NCBI GenBank assembly: GCA_030685235.1
Contig: MU839083.1
Location: 496,001 to 560,000 of the forward strand
Origin: Copromyces sp. CBS 386.78
Taxonomy: Eukaryota > Ascomycota > Sordariomycetes > Sordariales > Sordariaceae
DNA length: 64,000 bases
Reading direction: 5' to 3'
The notes beneath the pieces were generated by a model that was given only the letters and a program-made list of their open reading frames with translations, was not told the origin of the DNA and ran no database searches. Shown here one piece after another: positions 45,440-58,810 of this stretch (within the stretch, counting starts at the first letter, position 1; every line of letters begins with the position of its first letter). The translations under genes were made by a program, and so were the position numbers.

Positions 45440-48400
45440 GGGCGTGATCGTTTACTCGGAAATGGGCATTTGGAAGCCTTCCAAGCTAGAATTTCCAGGA
45501 TCCGTTCGGAATGCCCTGGAATATTTCCGCCTGGAAATCGCACTAAAACTGGCTCCTGGAATTCCCAGTCCCCACTTTCGAATTTTGACCAATTAAATAA
45601 TTGAATTCTTTCTAAAATCGATTGGGCCAACTTCCGCAAGAAATTTCTCTGGAAATCGATTCGGAAATCCAAAATTTCCACTTTTTCACGTACGTAACGT
45701 CTAATAGCGATTTTAATACTATTAATAACACTATTAATAATACTATTAATACTATAGATTATAACGCCCTTATTTAATAGTAACGATAGCGATTAATGTA
45801 TAAACGTATATTAGTAATCGTACTAGTCCTTCTAATAAGCCGCTTTATTCTATAGGCACCCTAGGTACTTATAAATTTATATAGGTAGCGAAGATTCTTT
45901 ATAACGAAAGAACTTCTTATTAAATACCTAGATTAATTTAAAATATTATTATATATAAGTTAGCGTACGTTTTATACTTTATTGGTTTAGTTAGAGGAGT
46001 ATAAAGTATTACGTAGTACGAAATATATATTTATATAAAAAAAATTATTATATTTCCTTTTTATAATTATATAAGGTATAATATTTTATTTCGCCGCCTA
46101 TTTGCTTAATTATAGCGGTAATTTTATTTCGAAGTTAGTAATAGTATAAATATAAAATATATAGCCAATATTAATTTATTAATAAATTAGAGTATTTCAC
46201 TATATTTTGGATTTATTACTAATTTTTACTAAATATAAGATTTAATTACTAGAGCTTTGTATACCCTATAAAGTTAAAGCGGACCCGAAACTTTTTCCTT
46301 ATTTTCGTAGAGTATTAGGAACGTTCGATAAATTTTACTTCGAAGTACGACCTAATTTAAACGAAGTAAAACCGTAGCGCAACTATAAAAGTAATTATTC
46401 GATTAATATACTTATTACATACAATCTTAGCGGTCGGTTATTATACGTATTTCTTAATTGGGAAGGCTCCGCTAACGATATAAAGGTTTTAAATAGCGCC
46501 TTTATTTAGAAGGGTTATAATAAGTTTTATATCCCCTAGAACTGGTTTTATTTTATTAATATTAGGTATAATTGCAATTTTAAATTATTTATACTATATT
46601 ATAGTATACGGTATTACTTGTAAGAGAATATAAAGGCGGGGTTTAGACCGGCTATATATTAGGAATTATATAACCTCCGCTATAATTTAACCCAGATTAT
46701 TATTAAGAAGACTATTAGGCGGCTTAAGGGGACCTTTAGAATTTATTATTACGTACCCCAATTGGCAATAAATACGTAAGTAAAGGTTATCTTTACGACG
46801 GCGGGGGTATTAAATTAGTTATTCGAATATAACGACCTTCTTAATAAATAATATAATATTATAACGGATAAAAATATAAATCTTACGAAGGTATTAGAGA
46901 GAGAGAGATATTTAATTACTAATTCGGATATTATATTATAAGGAGGGGAAGTAAGCGTAGAATATACTATAGAAAATAATAATTTTATAAATATTAAATT
47001 TAATAGTAGCGCGTTTAAATATATAGTTTAATATTATAATCGTATTGTAAAGCAAATATAGAAGAATTATTATAAGGAGTTTAAAAAGAGGGGAGAGATA
47101 TAGAATTTAGTTAAAAAGGTTTAATTTAATAATAGAAGGAGGAAGGGAGAGGAGGGGAAGTAATTTACAAAATTAGAATTATTGAATAAATAATATAATT
47201 TAATACCTAGTACCTAATACCTAGACTACCCTTTAAATTAAATAAATCTAGTAAAATCGTATTTATTTAGCTATAAATTTAGATTGTTGGATTTATTTTT
47301 TAGAGTGTATAAAATCGAATATTTAAAATTTAATATAAATATTAGAAGTTTATAAATATTATAAATTTTAGATAAATATATTTAATATATTAAATTATAC
47401 TAGCGCTATTTTAGCATCCTACTATTTCTACTACTCTAAATTTTAATATTATTTTTAATATTTATATTTATTATAAAAGTGCACTAAATTTTATATAAAT
47501 TAAATATATTGATTTAGTTCAATTGAGCGATTAAAACAGTATAATTTTTATATATATACGATATTTTTTAATAATTTTATATTATTAAAGAAAAAGTAAA
47601 TTAAAACGATAAAATATTAAAATTTGGGGTCGCCCTATATTCTACCTACAGATCCCCCGCTTATAAATTATATTGTTAATGGCGCTATAATTTTAGAGGT
47701 TTAAATATAGTACTAGATTAGATTATAAAATAGGATCGATAGGGAGATCTTTATTAAATTTTCTATTTTATAATTCTAATCTTCTTACCTCTATTTTTCT
47801 ATTTAACTTTTTAACTTTAATCCTTCTTTTAATTTTACGAAAATATATTATCTTTTTATTATCGGATAAACTTATAAACCATTTTACCTTTATATCCGAC
47901 TCCTCCTATTTATAAAATATATATTCCGTAACCTCCTCTTCGATTTTATCCTCCTAGTAATTACAAAATAATTTAAAAGTACAATCGAACTATATATTAA
48001 GTTACTTATTAATAGGCGGGGTAACTATAGGCGCGATAAGGGTAGGGTTACTATTTTATATAGCTTTAATAAAAATACGAATATTTTTAACGATAATATT
48101 ACCCGTACTCTTTTTCTTCTTCTTCTTAAAATTAAAATCGGTAGCAAGAACTTTTTTCTTATTAATCCTATTGCAAATATAAATTAGAATAAGTAATTCC
48201 TTATCGTCTTTAAAATTAGAAGTAAGGAAATTAAGAAGCGGAGCAACCATTATTTTTTTAACAATTAATAATGCGCCTAGGGTTTTAATATACTTACCTA
48301 TAGTATTTTGGTTACCCGCGAAGGTTTCCTCTATAAATTTACAATAGGCTAAACCCTTATTTCTAAATTAGGTAATATTTTTATACGCTTTTAAACCTAT

Positions 48401-49331
48401 AATTAATTATTCGTCCTTATTTATTACCTATTAATACCGGTTAATACTTATTTCGATAATAGTATCTTAAATATTATCGGTTATAGTAATAGTACTAATT
48501 TTAGGATTAAATCCAAACCTAAATATATATACGTTTTTAAATTGGATTTAAGTACGCTATTTACGACGAAAATAATTAACTTTATTACGTACCTAATCGA
48601 TATTAGGGCCGTTAGTAAATTGCTTCGCTATTTTATCGACGATACTATTATATATTTATTCCTTATATCCGTTCTAGGAAGTAAGGCCCTAGTTGACGGC
48701 GCCCTTTAATAGGGTGAATAATATAATCTCCTATTTATTTTTCTATACCCAACTTTTCTTTTTAGTTTTACCCTTCCCTACGTTAACCTACTAAGAGGAA
48801 TAAAATTGGGATTAAAATTAGGATTAAAATTGGGAAATAATAGTAGAAATCAATAGAATAAGCGAGGAGGGGGCTAGTTAAATAGAAGGGGAGGTATATT
48901 AATTAGGTTAGGAATCCCTTAGTTGGGAGTTATTATTATTCTAGGATTCGGCTATTATTATTAAATAAATTAGGAGGGCGGATTTTAAGGCAAAAAAAGA
49001 GGTTTTACTTCGTTACAAAAGAATATAAAAAGGGTGTGCGTAATTGGGGGGAAAGGTACGATTTTACGATAATAAATACTAGTCGATATTTATCTATATA
49101 ATAATCTAGTCGACTTACGTGAATATTAGAAATTTGAAAATCTAAATTTCTTAAGTATTTAAATAGGTTTTGGAAATGCCTTCGGAAATGGTCTTGGCTA
49201 CGAGCTAGCAGACCTACAATTGAACGGAATTTGCTGCTAAAATCTATTTCCGAATAGGCTAGCTAGCCTTACGGAAATCTTATTTCCGAAAGCCCATTTC
49301 CAGGTCGATTTCCGAGAAAACGATCACGCCC
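45440..49331 (+). mobile_element. complete RIP-mutated PIF/Harbinger DNA transposon
   Basis: The left end GGGCGTGATCGTTTACTCGG and the right end (inverted) GGGCGTGATCGTTTTCTCGG form terminal inverted repeats. Imperfect similarity continues inward for some 200 bp through GGAAAT-rich subterminal repeats on both sides. The element is flanked by TAA at 45437-45439 and 49332-49334, the 3-bp TWA-type duplication of the PIF/Harbinger group. The length is 3892 bp. The interior is extremely AT-rich, but a DDE transposase can still be read. A minus-strand frame at 48250-48056 with a Lys run may be a remnant of the usual second ORF (Myb/SANT-like), which is not secure. Confidence 0.92.
46230..46790 (+). 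pseudogene. Harbinger DDE transposase relic
   Basis: The frame reads KFFPYFRRVLGTFDKFYFEV near 46285. It continues with RNYKSNYSINILITYNLSGR and then WEGSANDIKVLNSAF at 46459-46503, the hallmark block of Harbinger transposases (GWEGSAHDSRVL). Near 46560, FINIRYN stands where the family has D-x-GY, an Asp to Asn and Gly to Arg change typical of RIP. Several TAG/TAA codons interrupt the frame, so the protein is dead. Confidence 0.82.
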
Positions 49332-49334
49332 TAA

Positions 49335-49559
49335 GACGGCTTAGGGAGAAACACTTTCAGCAAGAGGATGCTTTGCAGCCTTGACAGGTCGGAAGGACCT
49401 TGTATATATTAATTAGAAGGATAGTCTGGATTTGTATAAGAAGGCCTGAGAACTCAGCCCTCGTCTTAAGGGTTGAAAGGATTAATAAGGCCTTCGAGAC
49501 CAAAGTTAATTATCAGCTAAATTGAACTATTATTCCAAGCCCAGAATACTACCCTAGCT
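49335..49559. other. right flank of the Harbinger insertion
   Basis: This mildly mutated sequence has no ORF. Together with 45.0-45.4 kb it would form the original insertion locus. Confidence 0.4.
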
Positions 49560-49797
49560 AGGGTGGGATGGCTTTAAGCCTAGGCCAGTGGGGGCCCGTG
49601 TGAGCATCCCCGCCCCCCTAGCATACTTATATGGGGCTTAGCTCGAAGCGAGGCTGGAAGCCTTAATATTAAAATAAATGCTACCTGAATTGAACCCTCT
49701 AGTTGCCTTTTTGGTATATCCTCTATTATAATATCAAAGCTACATTTAATCTTTAAAAGATAAACGTTAATATAGCACGCTAATATTAAGTTTAATA
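49560..49797 (+). repeat. dispersed repeat R1, copy b
   Basis: It matches 31058-31295 in order and orientation (CTAGGGTGGGATGGCTTTAA, GGGCTTAGCTCGAAGCGA, GCCTTAATATTAAAA). Both copies keep long GC-containing blocks, and differences are mostly transitions. The sequence after the repeat differs from that of copy a. Confidence 0.7.
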
Positions 49798-52608
49798 CTA
49801 GGTGCGGCGCTATAAAGATCCCTCTACCTTTCCGCCGCTAGAGGGTATATAATTTATTAAGCGTTATTCTCTTATCTTTATTTCTTTTCCATTATTATTA
49901 GCGTCCTTAGGGATAATTGTTTCCAATATAATAGCAACTAATTAAAGTAAATAATTATACTAAATTAAACTAGGAGATAGTAATCGAATAAGCTTTAAGG
50001 GAACGGGGATATCCTAAAAAGACTTTTCTAGCGTTACGCCGGTTACATTCCGGAATATTAACCGACAATAAATAATTCTGGTAATATATATCCTAGATCC
50101 GGGGGGAAACGTATAGTGTACGGCCAAATTTCCCCTAATATCTCGTATGGATATCCTTACAATTATAATAAACGTCGTAATACTAAGTAGCTATTGCCTA
50201 GAGGAGAGAGGTGGGTATTAGTTAAATATTTAGTATTTATGCAAATTCGTTAGGTAAGGTAGAATACGAACTTGTCTACTTCGTTGATAAGATAGAGAAG
50301 GGAAGAGTAAGTTAGAGGAAGAGGGAGGAAGAGGGAGGGAGAGTGTTTTTATACTTTAACGCTGCCTAAGGAAGAGAGAGGAAGAGGGAAGAAAAAGATA
50401 GGGGGTTGCGGATAGAGGTATAAAAATAGACGGAGATATAGAAAAAAGGCTTTTGTGGCGTAATAAACCTTGGTTATTGTTAGTAATTACAAATGAAGAC
50501 TAATTTGAAGCTAATTAGCGTTCTAAATCGAGAGCCTTCCCCGAGCTAGTTATAGGTAATTGCTAGGTAAGTCGCCGGAGAAAGTATCTTCCGAATGAAA
50601 AAGAAAGGAGAAAAAAACCTAGATTACCCAGATAAGGTAGTAGGATACTTATCGTCAGATCTATATCCCAAATTGTGTCGACGCTAATGCAACTTATTTT
50701 TCATGTTTCTCCCGATAGCGCAACCATTTAATATCTGCGAGCGTCTGTATAACAACCACCGTAAATAATAGTAGTAGCACAGTATAGAGACCCAAGCTAC
50801 GTTCCAACCGCCTATCCTTCATAAAAGACTTTTCCTTCTTGTATATGAAGTACGAGGAGACCCTATGAAACCTAGTTCTATCCTAACTATTATTGTCCTC
50901 CTATTAGTGCCTATTCGTTATGCGAGTCCTATAAATGGGCTGACCGGCCGAGATGTTTTGGTACTTATTTGGCCTAGACTGGAGTTAGTATAGGAGGCAG
51001 CTGCGGAGAGGGGGATTTCGGGAGGAGAATCAAACCGTTTAAGGGCAAGGACTTCGAAGGTTATACCTCGATTGAACGCACTACACCAAACATTAGTGGA
51101 CAGATAGTTAGAGCATTGAAAGAAGACAAAACGCGTCTCGGACTAGGAATTTAGGCATCTACTTAGCGCGCGGGTTAGGCAGACAGAAGTGAATAGCCTA
51201 TTATCCTAGTAAAGCCAGGGGCATCAGACCAATGGAATAAACTTTCTATTAATCAACTTTGTACTGTTATATTTGACAAAACCAAAAGCCCCCTCTGCCC
51301 AATAGTGAAAGACGGGAGGGTGTGAGGTTTTTTTCGGGTAAGTTCGAGACAAACATTGCTTAATAAAGGGAGGTAGTTTCTTTATCATTTTGCCACCGGA
51401 CATTCTGTCATCCACACTGCCCTACGTGACGCCCTGCCTTCGCTATGGATCCCACACAACTTGAACTATCCTCCCCCCACTCATCCCTATTCCCTTTAGT
51501 ATAAGTTCCGCCTGACTACAATCTTTATTATCCCGACTCCTAGAACTACAATTCTAGTGCCGATAAGTACGATCCAATACAGCCGTACGTGTTTTTCAAC
51601 TTCTAGTCCATTTGTAATATATGTATTAAGCTAATACCATCATCCCGTTGCACAAGTTTACCTAGCCAGTTCTATCGCGATATTTCACCATTTAATATAT
51701 GCGGCGATAATAGAATATATTCCCCGTTTGAGCCGGGCAGGCCCGGTGCCGATACGCACCAAGATATGAATACAACACACCTATTCTCGGCTAGGAGGCA
51801 CATTTTTTCAACTTCTATTCCATTCAAGTATAATATATATATAAAGCTAATACGAATATATTATTTATAGCCAACTTCGCGATACTCCGCTCGACGACGC
51901 TGATTTCCGTTATTAAAATTAATCGTATACCTATTAAGCCTACTGCATTAATCGCTCCTACTCTTTTATAATGGCAGACCCTGGCCTTCACATACCTATT
52001 AACTCTGCTCAATCTACCTAATCTCTCGACCTCCGCGACGATAATAACGACGATGAAGCGCTAGGGCGTATTACTTCCCTATACCACTTACTGGAGGTTC
52101 TTGTCTTTTTGTGTTACAATAATAACTAGCGCGACGACGACCTTAATATATTAACCTAATTACCTTTACCCCTAATATAAATTCTATTAATTAACCTAAT
52201 TTATTGTAATCTTAAAATATGTTCTATTTCCCGTATTGTCTCCTTCTAGCGCTAGAGAAGCTAACTATTAATTTCTTTCTCTATAGTAATACCTAATTGT
52301 AAAAGTTGGCGGGACGATCTTTATAACTATACCGGCTTTTAATAATAATAATATACGTACACTACCTTTGTTCTCTATTCCCTTCGCTTTATATACACTA
52401 CACTTCCTTTCTCTTACCTTCCCTCTTATTTTTACCCTTCCCTTCTTCCTTTCCCCCTCCCTCCCGTTTCCTTTCTCTCCATCCCCCCTCTCTTCTCCTA
52501 ACTCCCCTTCCATTTATCACCTCTCTTCCCGTTATCGCTCAATTAACAACTACCCCTTTCCCTATAAGCGATATAATATATTCAAAGTACGTCTCTATAC
52601 CGGTCAAA
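49798..52608. other. 2.8 kb repeat debris
   Basis: There is a GA-rich tract at about 50285-50412, similar to the purine-rich part of R2. Two related segments lie about 230 bp apart (TTTTTCAACTTCT... AAGCTAATAC at about 51594-51646 and 51805-51862). A C/T-rich tract covers 52430-52530. Parts such as 50.9-51.5 kb are only lightly mutated. No gene is recognised. Confidence 0.4.
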
Positions 52609-52830
52609 GTCAATATAAAGAGCCAACTCCTACCTGCTAAGTACGCCTAGTAGAAGGATTGGGGCCCTTGGTTTATATAGGGATATTATTGGGTAAATAT
52701 ACGACTACGCCGGTTAGGGGTTAATATAAAGAGCTAACTCCTACCCGTCAAGTACGCTTAGTAGAAGGATTGGGGCCCTTAATTTATATAGGAGCGTTAT
52801 TAATAGCTATATTATCGCGCGAAGACGTAA
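52609..52830 (+). repeat. tandem duplication, two units of about 111 bp
   Basis: The unit at 52609 (GTCAATATAAAGAGCCAACT... GTAGAAGGATTGGGGCCCTT... TTTATATAGG) is repeated from 52720 with changes that are almost all C/T or G/A transitions. Confidence 0.75.
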
Positions 52831-53389
52831 GTGCATTCTTCGCCATCGCCCCCTTAATTACGTTATTAATATTATAATATCGGAATATACTAATAAACTT
52901 ATAGTTTAAATAAACCGCGTAAGGACAATCGAAATAACCCCGATTCCGAACCGACCGAAAGTTACGAAAGATACTATAAGATCGCTCTCCGCAATTATAA
53001 TAGGGTAGTAATATAGGAGGATACGAATTATTAGAAATAGTATTTATTAAACTTAGATATTAACTTCTACGTAAATACTATAAAACGACAAGTAATCTTC
53101 GCCTTACGCTGGTAGTTCTATCTTAAGAGTGGTAGGCCCAACGTAAATCTTTCGTTATTCATTTATCTAGAGAGGATCTAATCCCTTAAATTCGCTCGCG
53201 CCCGTCCGCCTATCCCTTCGTCGCCCGTCCTTTCGTCGCCCGTCCCTTCGTTGCCTGTCCCTACGAGAAGGGATATTCTTAATAATAGCTTTATTTTACT
53301 ATATATCACTATAATATATCCGCTAGCTCTTATAGTGCCTAAGAATCGGCGCCTTGAGCCGAAGCCGCGATATTAAACTATATTTAATG

Positions 53390-54691
53390 TTATAGCATTT
53401 TTAAGTTCGGTACGACGATTTACTATTTACTTGCTTAACCTCTCACCGGATGTTTATTAAAAATTGGCTTTACTACTAAACATATTCTTATCCGCCTACC
53501 TATTTGATCGCTTGCGGACGGATGAGACGTGGGTACCGGCTAGCGTATTATATAAGTACTACTTTGATCAGGTTATTGACTTGGTTAAGACTCCTCATTT
53601 CTGGCTAGAATTACGGTTGGAAATAGGCGAAGAGCCGTAAGACTTGGTCGGGGACGGAAACGTCGTCCCCCTACTATATCTACTATTAGACTCGTTAGAC
53701 TCGTCCCAACGTACCGTGCAAAGCATCCGTCCCTCGTTCCGGAAGCGACGAGCTAGTTCTGATATCGCTGGTTAGGACAGCTATGCAGGCTCTAGCATCC
53801 TGGGATACCAGATACCAGAGGAGGGGCCCCAACTACTACATACTATAAGCGACAGTCTCGCAAGCCCCGCACAATTATCAACCCCATTTAGTATATTCCC
53901 TCATTATCCCCTATCGGTATCTTCAACCTCCTAACAAATTTCCCGTTCCAGACCGCGAACTCCTATCTCCCGTAACTAACGCCGACATCGTTTCCACATT
54001 GCGCCAACTCTCCAACTGCGTCTCACAGCTCGGAACCCGAGTTGGTGAAATCTCCTCCCGAGTCGACTCACTAGAAGCGCTGTTTGCTGCCGGCGGTTGT
54101 CGCTACGACACAGAAGAAGCAGAGCACGTGTTCGGTCACATCGAAAACCGTATCGACGATAGCAGGTACGACTTACGTTACGAAATCAAAGATACGATCG
54201 AAGTCAAGGTGGAGGAGTGTGTTGCGGAGGAAGTCCAATTGCAAGGTGAGGAATTCCGTATGGATATGGAAACGAAATGGGTTGGAGATTTGAGGGATGA
54301 AGTTGCTGAACAAGTCACTTCGGAGGTGAAAGAGAAGATTAGCAACACTAAGCACGAGGTGACGCGCGAGGTAGTAAAGGAGATTGCGGAGGTTTTAATG
54401 AGTGCTTATCAGGCTAGCCAAGTAAACCAAGATGGTAGTAGTAGCGCGCCCTTCAATGCGCCTGCTACGGCCCTGCCTGGTGAGACGGCCGTCCGCGCTG
54501 CGGTGGAGAATATCCAGGATAAGCACAAGGACGAATTGACGGGGGAGGAGATGACGGAGGTGCTGGATCTCCTGGTGGAACATCCGCTGAAAGCAGTAAG
54601 CTATAATGCGTGCGTGGAGGAGATGAAAAGGGCGTGTATAATAAAGTGGAAGAAGGAAGTTTCAGGATGGGGTGTGTTTAGACCGATATAG
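53390..54691 (+). pseudogene. coiled-coil protein gene, 5' half RIP-mutated, 3' half intact
   Basis: One plus-strand frame can be followed from about 53390. YLLNLSPDVY is followed by a stop, LLLNIFLSAYLFDRLRTDET, FWLELRLEIGEEP with a stop, then SLDSSQRTVQSIRPSFRKRR with one more stop, all at TAA/TAG codons that fit CAA/CAG mutation. A phase-1 intron of about 62 nt is likely (donor GTATAT near 53890; branch CTAAC; acceptor TTCCAG near 53956). From there to TAG at 54691 the frame is uninterrupted. It holds a predicted coiled coil (LRQLSNCVSQLGTRVGEISS), a long acidic helical region (EEVQLQGEEFRMDMETKW), and a compact C-terminal end (LTGEEMTEVLDLLVEHPLKA). The family is unknown to me. No ATG is visible near the head. 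Confidence 0.6.
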
Positions 54692-55149
54692 TATAGGCGA
54701 TAATGAGGGCCGGCAGCTTTAAGGATACTCTGCCAGGGACGATAACAAATTTATGACGGCGATGTTCGATTTTAGGATATATACTTATTTACTAATAACG
54801 AGCGACCTTCTATCCCCGTTTCTTATAGCCATTAAATATGTATATGAGACGTAGACGTTTAATAATGCCCGTTACTTCCTCCTCTAAGACAAGGTTTGTT
54901 CTATAGTACTTGGATAAGAATAACGAGTACTGTAAAAACTCGGGAGATCCGGATTTCGGGTGTGGAGAGAATTCCTTTTGCATACGAAATATCTTTCTTA
55001 CTATCTGCCTATTCCCTATTTCTTATAGGATTACCCTACCAAGCTAATATTTTACATCCCTACAGGAGAGATTGTATAAATCCTCTAATACAATCCAGAT
55101 AACTAGCTAAGCCATTGCTTTTTCCTAATATCACCCATCTATCGGTAAT

Positions 55150-55640
55150 CCTTTTATCTCCTACCTACTTATTTATAGATATAGTCATTGCCCAAGTCGG
55201 ATCCCGTCAGATAGTCGGAGAACCCTATCACCCTCGCAACGAGATGCTCGACGACCTATTTGTATCGCTCGATGATCTTAGTCCGAGGGGAAAGGCTGCG
55301 TACGAGATAAATGTGGCTACGTTTGAGGCTAGGTATAGGATTTGGAAGGATTTCGAGAAGGATAATACCGCGCTGAGGAATTAGATACTTGGTTCGGTAA
55401 GCCCGAAGTATACTAGGGTTGCGTTTAAGCATAGGTAGCCTATAAGTGCTTGGTATGTTAAGCTTGAGGAGGTGGTGGATTATAGGGGGCCTGGTCAGAG
55501 AGAATTGAGACGCGTATAAGATGGCTTAGGTGATAGAGTATTTGAGGGATAACCCGATGAGTGCGGTCATGTATTACGCGTCTGGAATCGCAAGATGGCA
55601 CTATTGTCTATCGTTAGGCTTGCGAGTTGACGACCTGATT
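55150..55640 (+). pseudogene. gag-like retrotransposon fragment (tentative)
   Basis: The open part (to TAG at 55382-55384) reads HPRNEMLDDLFVSLDDLSPR and then RYRIWKDFEKDNTALRN. After the stop the same frame continues ILGSVSPKYTRVAFK and WYVKLEEVVDYRG before further stops. The W-x-x-x-x-x-D-N-x-A-L-x-x-W-I-L-x-S-V arrangement resembles copia-type gag polyproteins. It is interrupted by RIP-type stops. It could be part of a different element from the copia at 33.4-39.3 kb. Confidence 0.4.
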
Positions 55641-55734
55641 CGATATCGGTATCTGTATTAGTATCCTTCATATTGCTATTAACTTTGATTTGAGCATTAC
55701 CGCAACCGACAATGATAGCGGCGTCAGTGTTATT

Positions 55735-55830
55735 GTCGCTGTTCTGATTACTATTCTCGTTATTATACCCTTAGTCCTACTCCTCGTCCTGCTCCTCATC
55801 CTACTCCTCGTTTTCTTCATAATTCCTCCC
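55735..55830. repeat. low-complexity CTC/CTT-rich tract
   Basis: Imperfect repeats of TCCTACTCCTCGTCCTGC-type triplets give spurious Leu/Val-rich frames. Confidence 0.6.
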
Positions 55831-55959
55831 TTTAGTATCGTTCTTGCTGACAATATTGCTAATATTTCGAAACTGACCAAAACTCTGCCTTTTGCTGTGT
55901 AGTAAGAGATGTATACGGGGCAGGGCTGCGGAATAGGAAGACGCCGAAGAACCAAACCA

Positions 55960-58808
55960 CAAACAAACCTGCATTGAATTGCAAGGCACTCGGGTCTTTT
56001 TCGGGAGAACCACCACTAACTAATTCCAATAATTCTTTAGCCTTACTAGGCTCTACAGCTGCCTAAATCCGGAGGTTTCCTCCGCTACCCCCGCAACCTA
56101 TCAAATTTCAAAGGTAGAATCTAACTATCCTCTATAGAAATTAACAATACCAATCACCTCATTTTAGACCACTATAATAGTATTAATAGGGTATGCAAAA
56201 CTATAACAGATTTAATAATAATCGTACCCATTCCTATTAGTGATTTAAACATCCTATTCATAAACTTAAACCACCTAACTAGGGAACCCAATAGCTAAGG
56301 CTACAAAATAAAGTAGCGGCAGCGTTAAAATTGGTTATAGTCGACGTAATATATTTAGAGAGGAACGGTTCTTTAAAAACAATATAGACGCGATATCTAC
56401 AAAGGAAAAAAGAAAACAAATAGAAAGAGAAAAATAATTATAAGAAATAGTTCTTTTTTTATTTAAAGAAAATAAAAGTTTTATTATAGGAAGAATATAA
56501 ACGAAGCCGGTATTTCGTACTACGTACTAATATTTAGTTAGAAGAATAGTTCTAAATTATTCGCACCGCGCAATCGGAGATCCCGTCCTAATATAGATTA
56601 TTTTTATATTATATAGAATATTAAGCGATAAGATAAGGATAAAATAAGGAAATAGGTCCGCCTAAATGGATTATATTAATCCTAACCCTTACGAAAAGAC
56701 ATAATATCTTTCGTAACTAAATACATTGAGATTCCATTGCTTATAGTATATATATACCTCCTAACTAATTAGTATATTATTGCCTTAAACGAAAAAAGTA
56801 GGCCTTTTCGCGGAAATATTTCGGGAATTTCCGTAAATATTTCGAAATCAAGTGCTAATTTTTAATAACCTTACTAAATATCGTCTAAAAAATCGGTTTA
56901 ATTCTTTTTAAAAACTTTAAATATATTTGTAAATTCTCGCATCAATTTAAAACTATCCCTTTCCTAAATAACCCCCAATTTTATACCTAATTAAATAAAA
57001 ATGCCTTCTAAAATTATATTTCATTTAAATTGAATTGAATTTTAAAATATTCCGGGTCTTATATTATAAACCGAATTTATTCTATTTATTAATTATAATC
57101 CAACGCCTACTTAAAAATATAATCCTTAAAGTAACGAAGATTATAATATTATAATTCCTATCTTTAAAATTTAAATTCTAAATAACTGCTTTTCTTATTA
57201 TTCTTTAAATACTGGATTTTAATAAAAGAATTCCCCTTCGAATTATAATATAGCTTAATATATTAGTTTAAATAAGGGTAGGAATAGGTTATATTACGTT
57301 CATTTTTAAAGCCCTTCTTTATTTCTCTTATAAGACTAAGTTTCCGTTCCCGACTTCTCTTCGCTAATTTAACGTATTTATTTACCAAATTAAAATATAT
57401 TTTCCCCCCCTCTTTAAATTCGAAAAATATAGTAATATATATTTAGGCAATCTAATCCGCTACGTCGTTGAATAGTATCGAATTCGTTAAAACTACTACT
57501 ACCGAATTTATTTCGGAGAATATAAAAATAATATAATAATACTTAACCCCGGCGCCTTAATAATAATAAATTATTATAAGCTAGTATTTTAATCCGAATA
57601 TTGGAAATTCGTCCCTACTAAATAGTTCCGTATTATTTCCTTATAGGCTAATAACATTTAAAAGCGCCGTCCGAACCTATCCGTAGCCGTAAAAACGATA
57701 ATTCCTAGACGGATTATTTAGAAGTACTTAATTATTTAAAATAATTAGAACTTCCTTTAAAAGATTGGAATATAATTTCTATTTAATAATAAGAATCGCT
57801 TTTGCCTATATAAGAAAATTACTAACGTTCGAATAAATACCCCTAATAATTTTGAATATACTTTTATTAAAGGGGATTTTAGTAAGTAATTAATAAATAT
57901 TTCTATTATCTAATACTACGTAAATAAAAATAAAGTCTCTATATAGATTTAGCTTTATTATTATACTATATAATAATAATAGTTCGACGACGTACTCTTA
58001 TAAAGAATCTTCAAATAACTTCCTTAAAAAATTTTCTAAAATTAAGCTAGCGAAATTATAGCCCTAATTATTATAGATCTAATTGTTTCGAAATTATCCG
58101 ACCTTTTCGAATATTATAATTATTAGAAGGAGTTTATCTTTTATAAGGAAGAACTTTTAATCGCCTTAATAAGCGATAGATATATCGCTACTAAATCTTA
58201 TTCGGTAAAAAAGGTAATCGGAAAGAATTACTATATACTAAATTTTCTCATCTGTTTCGAAACCTTCGAATAAATCCTCTATTAGTATATTCTAATTAAA
58301 TTTAGCCTCTTTACCCTCTCCATAAACCTTTATAAAATATACGATAATAAAGTTTTTTATTATAGACCTTATACTATAAATTATATCGGAATTAAAATAA
58401 CGTAGTTTAAGGTTAGGCTAGTTGCCGATAATTATTCCGTAGCCCTTAATAAAGATAATATTATTATTATAGAGTATACCTATAAATATTAATACAATAC
58501 CCGAAATCTTATATATATTATTAATAATAGAGCTAACGGATTAGAGGCAATTACGTATAACCTTTTCTATTATATAAAATATAATAATAAAACGAAAGAA
58601 TTAATAGGAACGAAAAGGGAAGAGAAATATTACTACGAATTAGAGGACGCTTCTATATAAGTCGAACGTATAGGTACTATAATATACGCCCTTATAGCTT
58701 TATATACCGCTCTTAATATAAGGTGATTGAATTAATAGAGTAAAATAAGACTATTCCGGTCCGGGAGCCTACTAACGTTTAAATCCTTAATAGTATAAAG
58801 ATTGGCGT

Positions 58809-58810
<2 letters not shown>
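55960..58810. other. 2.9 kb AT-rich DNA, nothing recognised
   Basis: The stretch is very rich in TA dinucleotides, and stops are frequent in all frames. A segment near 56299-56334 is similar to 30984-31020 (GCGGAACAAGGTAACGGCGG and its mutated form). The size and sharp composition suggest at least one RIP-destroyed transposon. Confidence 0.45.

Noticed and set aside
52368..52640. 90-codon Ser/Pro/Phe-rich plus-strand ORF
   Set aside because: It results from a C/T-rich low-complexity tract, not a gene.
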